The position numbers and the translations under genes are program-made. DNA of 60,735 bases from Copromyces sp. CBS 386.78 (lineage: Eukaryota; Ascomycota; Sordariomycetes; Sordariales; Sordariaceae): positions 1-60,735 of the forward strand of contig MU839267.1 in the NCBI GenBank assembly GCA_030685235.1, written 5' to 3'. A model generated the notes under the pieces. That model saw only the letters and a program-made list of their open reading frames with translations, made no database searches and had not been told where the DNA came from. This document shows, piece after piece, positions 52,981-60,735 of the stretch; position 1 is the first letter of the stretch, and every line of letters starts with the position of its first letter.

Positions 52981-53113
52981 TCTTTATCCCATTTCCTAAA
53001 GGCTTAGAACAACGTAATCTAGTAGCGAAATATCGTTACTACTATCGTTATTATCGCTAAAATAATAATTGTAATTACTATCGTCTTCCGCAAAAAAATT
53101 AATCTATAATATA

Positions 53114-53552
53114 GAGCAACTCTACTCGCACGTTGATAAAACTCTATTCGCACGTTGAAGGAGAAAGTCATTTCAATGTCTTTTTTGAAGTACTAAAGAG
53201 TATGATGAGAAGGCAAAAAGTATATAAGATTTTTTCTTATTTTTTTGTCTATCTAACACTACCCGTTTGAAGAGCGTATCTAACCGGTAGGCTAAGAAAA
53301 CCTTGTAGAAAAAAGCTATTATATATAAATAATTAGGAAAATTAACAGGCTAAAAAGTCTAAGAAAGTTGTATTTAGATAACGCTTAGGGCTGTAAAGAC
53401 GGTACCTACTTTGACAAATCCGTCAAAAATCGCTGAGTAATTTGATACTACTTTTACCTCAATACACCAAGGTCTCACTAAGTTATAATTAGAAAAGGAA
53501 AAGTGGATCCACGTGCGAATAGAGTTTTATCAACGTGCGAGTAGAGTTTCTC
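53114..53552. mobile_element. B4: 439-bp non-autonomous TIR DNA transposon, third motif type
   Basis: Perfect duplication ATAATATA (53106-53113, 53553-53560); the empty site is in R2a (27110-27117). Left terminus GAGCAA, right GAGAAA (inverse), then CTCTACTCGCACGT at offset 7 and CTCTATTCGCACGT at offset 29 at both ends. The interior is unrelated to B1/B3 and unmutated by RIP. No coding capacity. Confidence 0.92.
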
Positions 53553-53820
53553 ATAATATAAAGGGGACTACTACAATATAAAAACGCAATTAAAGGGGAT
53601 TACCGCAATATAAAGGCGCAATTATAATAATTAAACCACCGCTTTTAAAGTCCAATCCTAACGAATTTACGGTTTAACGAAACGATTTTATATACTGGGG
53701 TCTATAACTCTTACAAAGTAATCCTAATATAATTCTAAATTATATAATTTCTCGCCGTACAATTCTAGGGGTCGAAAAAAAATATATGTATAAACGTAAT
53801 AATTTAAAAATATAATTAAC

Positions 53821-54128
53821 TATTATAATATAAAAGTATAAAATAGGTAAGAATATATATAATTATACGAAGGAATAAGAGGAAAAGTCTAAGGGTACAA
53901 TCCTAGACTAGTCTTTATAAAGGCTAGTCTAGGAGATCAGCTTTGCAATAATCTTATAAGTATTATAGAGCTAGTACGACCTATATAGCGATAGCGATAA
54001 TAAGGCTATCGTAGCCTTCTATAAAGGCCGTAATAGCCTTATACTATATTTAGAGCTATAGCTTAATCCCTAGCTCCGATAACTGCCAACCGCATGCTCT
54101 GAACTATCACAAGGCTAACCCTGTGATA
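53821..54128 (-). repeat. R2b right LTR (5' LTR), 308 bp
   Basis: The beginning is RIP-mutated (tattataatataaaag) but the end is intact (catgctctgaactatcacaagg ... ctgtgata). This shows that the original LTR terminus was a TATCACA/TGTGATA-type inverted sequence. Confidence 0.9.
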
Positions 54129-54594
54129 GTAATAGAGTAAGTAAAATATTTTCTTCGTTATAACGGCGATAATAATATTTATATTAAATTTTATTTCTTT
54201 CTCGACGAATTCGAATAATTTCTTCGTTATCCTATTAATCATTAATATTAATTAAATTATAAAGAATTAAAAGGGATAAAGGATATACTTAGGAATATTA
54301 TCTATTAAATTTATATTAAATATCCTATATAACCCGGCTAACTTTAAACTAAATTATTTAATATTAAGGAATATAAATTCTAAACTATAAAAGGTTAATA
54401 GTAATTAATAGAACGTTATATAATTATAGTTCTAAGTTAAGTAGTTAATCTAAACTAACTCTTTAAACCGGCTAGAGTTAGACTATTTATTATTAAAATA
54501 CCTATTATTAAAGTACTTATTATTATTATCGTTATTGTCACAAGGCTAAATCACATGCCCTGTGCCTTGGTGCCATTAGCCAATGCACTATCAC
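54129..54594. other. Continuation of the sequence interrupted by R2b
   Basis: Starts with the second GTAAT and continues the unidentified sequence of 43450-46513. The last 60 bp (54536-54594) are unmutated, with caaggctaaatcacatgccc and the inverted pair ggctaa/ttagcc. They resemble R2-type LTR ends, so they may be a small LTR relic next to R3. Confidence 0.45.
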
Positions 54595-54826
54595 TATCAC
54601 GGGGATAACACCGTTGGGGGTATGGTTAGATATACGTAATTATACGAGGAAGGAAAGAAGGAGAGGAAGGAGGAGTGCGGTCTGGATATAGGGCAGGCTA
54701 TACTGTACCCGGATCCAGACCGAGGCCCACTAGTACGTACGTACATATAGTCCTATTGGCCAATAGCCAATAGACTCGACTATACAGTGCCCAATACTAT
54801 ATATTATTATAAGTAATCCTATAATA
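54595..54826 (-). repeat. R3 left LTR (3' LTR), 232 bp
   Basis: Begins tatcacgggg and ends cctataata, like R2. It is mostly not RIP-mutated. The adjoining ctacctccctac reads on minus as a polypurine tract. Confidence 0.75.
54678..54722. other. Hairpin in R3 LTR
   Basis: CGGTCTGGAT (54678-54687) pairs perfectly with ATCCAGACCG (54713-54722) around a 25-nt loop, at the place where R2 and 169-389 have their own hairpins. Confidence 0.7.
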
Positions 54827-57800
54827 CTACCTCCCTACAAAAGAAACTTATAGAGCTTTAAACAATTTATTTAATATATATATATATAATGATAGATTAT
54901 CCCTTATTCTAACTCCTCAATCCGTAACTAGCCGTCTTCCAACTCCGTAGTCCGTAATTTAACGCTTATAATCCGTAATCGAATATCGTCGTTACTCTAT
55001 TAGTAAATTCCAACCTCCAAGTATACTTCTACGTTTCTTATCGAAGGCCGCTTTCCTTACTAAACTTCCGCTAACTTCCTAAATATTTTATAGAAGAATT
55101 TGTTTATCTTCTTTAAATCCTCTTCAAATAAGGGCTCGAATTCCCGGCTTACTAATTTAATCGTAGCTTCCTATACCTTACGGCCTACTACAATATCCAT
55201 TATAATAATATTAATCTACTCCTTTAAATCGGTAATACGTTTAAAATATTTCAGAGGCGGGGTTAGGGACGCCGTATAATGTATTTAGGGTACGGACGAC
55301 GCTATATAGCGTATTTAGGGTATTAAGGCCCTTCGCTTTAAGGTTAAAGTCCGCCCTTAAAATATAACCTTAATTTTTAACTAATTTTAAACTATTGGCG
55401 GGATAGGAGTATTTAAGTAATTATAGTAAAATATAATAATAGAATCCTTTACTCCTTTAACGTTATCGAGGGGTTTATCGGTAGGATTATAATATTTTTA
55501 CTTTATAGTATAGAATTAATAACAATTGCCTCTTTATTAGAAATAATTTAAAAATTTATTAAACTCTTATTCCGCTACCTCCTTATAATTATCTATTTTA
55601 ACTATAACTCTACCTTCGTTAGCTCGCACGTCGCCTTATAGGTCGGCTTAATTAAAGAAACCTTTATAATAACATTTTACTATAAAGACGTAGAATATTA
55701 GCGAATACTTTATATTAGTAGGTAAAATTAATTTAACGTTATAAAATCGCGCTCAATCTACTTTAAAAAAGCCCTCCTATTATAAGGATAATTTATTATA
55801 TAACCTACCATTATTAAAATTAATCGTATTAAGTAAAACGAAATCCCCAACATAATATTTCAATATATTAAACCGATTTTTATTAGTATTAACCTTATAC
55901 CGGTCTTATACCTTCTTCGTAAAAGTATATATATAGTTCTAAATAGCCTCGAAACGAATAAATAGTTTACTAACCTTTATATATTCCTTCTATTATACTA
56001 GCGAAAAACCTTCTAATAGTACGACTACTATAAGTTCGATACTTATATAGGGGTAAAAACCGTAATTAATAAAGAAGGGGGTTACGCCCGTAATTAATAA
56101 TATTATATTATTTCCTACGAACTCCGCTAGTAGCAATTATCGTACCCAATCTATTTATACTTAATTAACGAAAATACATAAATATTATTCTATTTCTATA
56201 TTAATACGCTCCGTTTAAATATTAATCTATAGGTAGAAAACGGAGCTTAATAATTTCTTAATAATTAAACATTTATAAATCGTAAATTAAAATAAGGATA
56301 TAAATTAAATACTACAATCGGAAACGACGGTATTAAGTAGACCGTAAAGGGTATAAATATAATTAATAAAATAGTCCACTAATTCTTCCGCTTCTATAAT
56401 AATAGTCGGGATATAGTAACGCATCTTTATTAAATAGTCTACAACAATAGCAATATATTTAAATTTCTAGCCCAAATAAAGGCTTTTTAATAAAGGGAAA
56501 ACGTAATCGATTAATATATCGGTCTATAGTACGTAAACCGCTAATATAAACTAAAGTAACCTACTTTACTTCATTATAATACCTTCGTTTTAAAATATAC
56601 AAACAACTTTTATAATAAGCCCTAACGGCCTCTACTATACCTAATTAATACTAATATTCGTTTATTTATACTTATATTTTATCCTTTCTTAAATAGCCGG
56701 CCGTTAATAACGAATAAACGTAATAAATTAACAATAAATAAGTAGCAATATTATTAAGGTTAATAAATACCCTCCCTCTATAGTAAGCTTTACCTCCCGT
56801 TGTAGAGTATTCGGCGAAAACGATTTTAAGCTTCTTCCTAATATAGGGGCGCCATTTAATACAACTTAGGTCCTTTAAATAACTAATAGCTTCCTATATT
56901 AGGGTCGACTAGTCGTAACTCTCGTTAATAATATCGTTAAATAACTTATCTAATTCTTCCAAAGTATCTAAGGAGAAAAGGAATACTTCTTTATCGAAAT
57001 CGAAGTCGTCGCTAATCGTTATAGCCGATAGGGAGAGGCAACCCTCTTTAAAGCGGGTAAAATCAATAAATTTATAATTTTTTACCTTTAAATAATAATT
57101 GTTTATATTTAAGGGTATATCTTTTAACTTCTTACTTAGTATATCGGGGCGAAGATTTTATAACCCTAATATATAGAGGATCGAAAAATTGAATTATAAT
57201 AAAAATTATAACTATTATATATAGCGGAATATAAACTACTTATTTATTATAAAAGTCTTTAAATTCTTATAATCCGTAATAATATTAAAAGGTTATTAAA
57301 CGCTTTCTAATTTTGGGCGCTACTCCTCTAAAGTTTTAACGATAGCGAAGAATTCTTTATTATAAATATTATAATTATACTCTACTACTAAATATCGCGC
57401 TAAGAAGTACGCGATTAGGTAGAGCTCGCTATTATCCCTATACTAGGAAAGGGTATTTTTAAAAGCCTAATTCGAAGTATCGGTTTTAACGACCGTCTTC
57501 TTAAACTAATCGTAAATCCGTAGGGTTAGGCCGCTAGTAAATGTAGCCTTTAAAGTCTCAAAAGCGGACTACTATACTATAATTTACAATTATTCCGCGT
57601 TTTTTTTCGTAAAATCGTATAATAGTACTATTATTATTAAAAAAACCTTTAATAAAACGATAATAGAAGTTGGCAAATCCTAAGAAATTCTATAAAAGCT
57701 TTTTTAATATCGGAGGTTACTAATTTATAATAGCTTTAACATTTACTAAATTTATTTTAATATTACTAAGTATAATAATTAATTTAAAATATTTAATTTT

Positions 57801-57828
57801 CTTAATATAAAATTCGTACTTATTAATA
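54827..57828 (-). pseudogene. R3 pol remnant (integrase, RNase H, part of RT)
   Basis: RIP-broken minus-strand pol. The RNase H 'EYxxxxxE' region is read at 57350-57390 and the RT/RNase H connection 'FLGFANFY' at 57661-57687. The integrase region (55.4-56.6 kb) is assigned by position and by weak similarity to R2. Truncated at 57828. Confidence 0.65.
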
Positions 57829-58150
57829 GAGAAAGTCTTTTCGCACCGCCATCAAAGTCTATTCGCACCGCCGCCCCGCCGCCGCCCCGCCCTTCCCGCG
57901 CGCTAATACACCCTAAAATTTTTAAACCAATCAAATCGCTCGCATCCAGATCAGGGTCCACACTCAGCTTAGCAGCGGTATTCTTTCATAAATTTCACAC
58001 CAGAAATCTGGCATTACATTCTTTCATAGAATATTACGTACCCAGCCCAAATGTACGCCCAGATCTGCACCCAAATCTACACCCAAATCTACACCCAAAT
58101 TGGCCACTTTATAACGCACTTTACAGCGCACTTAGCAATACGGTCGTATA
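57829..58150 (+). mobile_element. Left end of a long B-family transposon, class 1 termini
   Basis: Starts GAGAAA at 57829, then GTCTTTTCGCACCG at offset 7 and GTCTATTCGCACCG at offset 29: the B1 motif type. The block CCCGCGCGCTAAT begins 66 bp in (57895). Further homology to the element at 60517 continues for about 200 bp (caatcaaatcgctcgcatcca, gcagcggtattctttcata). A short direct repeat (cacccaaatcta) lies at 58065-58100. The 8-bp outer flank is tattaata. No matching right end is visible in the window. Open stretch 57779-57961 (minus) is chance. Confidence 0.82.
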
Positions 58151-60516
58151 TCGCTCAATTAAATAATTAATTAATCGCATTCAATCTATATTAATCTATA
58201 TATTAATAATCTATTTAATTTCTATCGTAAAATTGAATAATTTAATTGCTAGTAAGGGCTCTAAAATCCCAACGAATATTCTAAAATACTAAATTACTAG
58301 CCTTATATACTAACTATACGTATACTACGTCGTATACCCTACGTACTAGTAAAAATACTTCCTCTACCCCGAATAATATTACCTCCCCTCTCCCCTCCTT
58401 CCCTACCTCTCTATATATCTCCTCCTTTTATATTATTACGAAGGTGGCTTCGTCCCCTCGTTTATATACTAACTAGACTATAGCAATTAATTTCATTAAC
58501 CTACTTAAAATCTATACCTTCCTATATAAATACATTTTGCTAAATAAATAGCGCTACTCGTATCGAAGTAGTAGGGTTTCGGCCTACTTTAGGTTAGCGG
58601 TTACAATTAGGCTATAAGTAAGGCCGTCTTCGAAATTATAATACCAGTTATAACGCCGCTTAGAATTATACTAGCGCTATAGAAGGAGGGGGGGCTTAAA
58701 TATTAATTAGCGTAATTAACTAGAGAGTATAAAATTTTAGGGCGAAAGGGTATTATAGTGAGGGTAACCTTTAAATTTTATAACTTTATTAAACTCTTAA
58801 TATTTTAAATATTTATCCTCGTTATTAAACAATTTATAAAATTATTAGTAAAAGTAATAATCGAATTTATTGAATATAAATATTTGAAATTAGTCGAAAA
58901 GGGTTTCGAATATCGTATACGAATAAGGCAAACTATATTATACAATAAATTTGCCAATATATAGTTCCAACTTATTAAAGTCCGGGTTAGCCGCCGTAAG
59001 GATTATACCGAATATAATATAACGTTAATAAATAACCTTATCAAAAGCTTTCTAATATACCTTTCTATAAGCTTCCCTCGCCTATAGCTAGGCGAAATAT
59101 TCGACTTTTATACGTATAATTTATTTTTCAGTCTTATATTCGATATTCTTTTTTATACCTTCGAATAATTTAAAGCTCTATATAATAGCGGCGATAATAG
59201 TACTACTACTTATATAAAAGAGGGATAGTTAATCTATTATAAATTATATAAGGGGGAATATAAATTTACCGCTAATAATATAATTCTTTAGGGTACAATT
59301 TACTAATTTAATTAATAATATAATACGATAGTTAAAATTTAGTCTCTCGTTGACGAAATAGGTAGCCCACTCCTCCTTTACAATTATATACGTATTTTTC
59401 AAATATATAATAATTACCTCTTACTACGAAAAATAGTTATAAAGCCTCTCCTATACAATATTAAAGTTGTTAACTATATACGTATAATATATATATTTCT
59501 AGAGGGTATAAAGGCTAGATTAAAAATATTCTATAGTATTTAGTAACGGTTCTAAATAATCTATACCGTCTACTAAGTAATTAAGACCGGTAATTACTTT
59601 TCGATTTTTATTGTTAAAATCTTCTAGATTCGTCGTATTATTAAATTATACTAACGTAGGCTAGGCCAATATTAATACCGAAATTTCTTATTATATTTAT
59701 ACCTATATTATAGCGGTATAAGTATTAGTAATTTAGGCAGCGGCTTTCTTATCCTATTTACGCTTAATATTCAATACTATATTTTTATTAATATAAAAAA
59801 TATAAAGTTATAACTTTGCTTAGGGATAAACCCGCTTAACAGTTAATTTTATCGCTATATTATAATCCGTAATAGTAATTCGTAGTTTCTTAGCGGTAAT
59901 AGCTTTACGACGAATATTAATTTAGTCTATAAATTAATTAAAACCCTCCTATCGCTCGTTATTAATTAGCCCGAAACCGTAATTAAAAATATAATTAATA
60001 CTAATTATACTAATAATTTAAAAGAAAGCCAGGTTTTTATTATTAATTTATACGTATTATCGTATATCTAGACCTAAGGATTTTCCTTCTACATCTACTC
60101 TCCCTATAGATTACTCTAAAAGAAGGTAGTTAATTTAATATTATTAGACTTATTAGCCTAATTAATATTAAAGTAGACCTTTTTTTCTATAAATAATTTT
60201 ATAGTAAATTAAAAGGGGGTATAATTAGCCTATACCTCCTTTTTAAATTTATAACGAAAATTAATAAGTTAACGGTTTATAAATTATTTTTTAAATTTTA
60301 GAAATTTCTTTTCTAATTCGGTTATAATTTCATAGTTAGTTATATTAGGACGGTCAATATAGGTAGCAATAAAAGCTTTATACTAAGGTTTAAATACCGA
60401 ATAGATTAATAGCTTTTTATTAAGTAAATAACTATAAAATTTATAACCTTATCGAAAATCGAAAGTCTACCATTTATCGTTATATTTTAATGCCTTAGTA
60501 TACCCCTATTAAGAAT
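58151..60516 (+). pseudogene. RIP-degraded stretch, possibly the interior of the long transposon
   Basis: After 58150 the sequence grades into AT-rich, CpA-poor DNA. From about 58530 to 60515 one plus-strand frame has only TAA/TAG stops and no TGA for some 660 codons. TpG depletion makes TGA scarce in all frames, so this is weak evidence for a former gene. I recognised no transposase or retroelement motif. By position it could be the transposase gene of the transposon starting at 57829, or a separate old element. A pyrimidine-rich patch lies at 58370-58430. Confidence 0.35.
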
Positions 60517-60735
60517 GAGAAACGCTATCTGCACCGCTGCAAAACTCTCACTGCACCGCCGCCCCACCCTCGCCCCATCTCTCCCGCGCGCTAATGCACC
60601 CCAAAAATTTTGAGCCAATCAAATCGCTCGCATCCATTTAAGTCTCCACACTCGGCTTGGCAGCGGTATTCTTTCATAGATTTCGCCCAGAAATCTTGGC
60701 ATTACATCCTTTCATGAAATATCCTGCCCAGTGCC
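60517..60735 (+). mobile_element. Left end of another long B-family transposon, class 2 termini, running off the window
   Basis: GAGAAA at 60517, then CGCTATCTGCACCG at offset 7 and CTCTCACTGCACCG at offset 29: the B3 motif type. CCCGCGCGCTAATGCACCCC begins 66 bp in (60583), exactly as at 57829. The following 150 bp are homologous to 57917-58060. The outer flank is ttaagaat. Not RIP-mutated. Confidence 0.82.

Larger units (their letters stand above)
46514..54128 (-). mobile_element. R2b: complete Ty3/Gypsy LTR retrotransposon with B4 inserted
   Basis: Two 308-bp LTRs (46514-46821, 53821-54128) flanked by a perfect GTAAT duplication (46509-46513, 54129-54133). Without B4 and one duplication the element is 7168 bp. 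Interior on the minus strand: integrase about 47.6-48.6 kb, RNase H about 48.9-49.2 kb, RT about 49.3-50.1 kb (catalytic box near 49562-49590), protease region, Gag with zinc-knuckle site near 51761-51800. It contains the empty sites for B1, B2 and the solo LTR of R2a. All frames are destroyed by RIP. Confidence 0.92.
54595..57828 (-). mobile_element. R3: third Ty3/Gypsy element, cut by a DNA transposon
   Basis: Left LTR 54595-54826. On the minus strand, 57640-57687 reads FLGFANFYYRFIKGFF, the well-kept Gypsy connection motif between RT and RNase H. Integrase should lie around 55.4-56.6 kb. The sequence stops at 57828, inside RT just before the catalytic box, where a B-family transposon has inserted. 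The remainder is not found in the window. The LTR shares sequence blocks with R2 and with 169-389, so these are related lineages. Confidence 0.8.

Noticed and set aside
58530..60515. Long plus-strand reading without TGA, as evidence for a former gene
   Set aside because: TpG is depleted throughout, so TGA is rare in all six frames. The absence of TGA cannot distinguish a former coding frame, so it is kept only as a low-confidence pseudogene.

Overview
The window looks like an AT-rich heterochromatic block from a filamentous ascomycete (Pezizomycotina) that carries out repeat-induced point mutation (RIP). By eye, CpA and TpG are strongly depleted while TpA dominates and many CpG sites survive. 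No long open reading frame remains, and recognisable retrotransposon coding sequence is full of TAA/TAG where Gln or Trp codons would be expected. I see no intact host gene, tRNA, rRNA or CRISPR array. A pericentromeric or AT-isochore location is possible but is inference only.

Almost everything identifiable is a transposable element, stacked in layers. (1) Unidentified old sequence fills about 390-5773. (2) Element R1, a very large Ty3/Gypsy LTR element with pol on the minus strand, starts at 5774 (copy R1a). It is interrupted at 18645 by element R2, a 7.2-kb minus-strand Ty3/Gypsy element (copy R2a, 18645-27540). R2a is itself cut in its right LTR by a second R1 copy (R1b, from 27542). The R1 tail ends with an LTR at 42883-43449, whose outer flank matches the left flank of R1a. 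(3) More unidentified old sequence (43450-46513) is interrupted by a complete R2 copy (R2b, 46514-54128) with 308-bp LTRs and a perfect 5-bp target duplication GTAAT. It resumes at 54129-54594. (4) A third, related Gypsy element, R3, starts with its LTR at 54595 and is cut at 57828 by a DNA transposon.

A family of terminal-inverted-repeat DNA transposons lies on top of this and is mostly not RIP-mutated. Four short non-autonomous copies are present: B1 20581-20995, B2 26217-26996, B3 31479-31893 and B4 53114-53552. There are also three ends of longer relatives, at 1-87, 57829 onward and 60517-60735. Each short copy has an 8-bp target duplication, and each has an intact empty site in the paralogous R1 or R2 copy. 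All eleven visible ends share one design: GAGAA-type termini, then two copies of a roughly 14-bp motif exactly 22 bp apart. The motif sequence differs between copies but changes together at all positions within an element. I consider this the most interesting signal in the window.

Other insertions are a solo LTR (23228-23884, TSD AATAT) and a 715-bp retroposon with an (ATT)n tail and 14-bp TSD (37352-38066). All calls come from reading the sequence; no search or alignment program was run.
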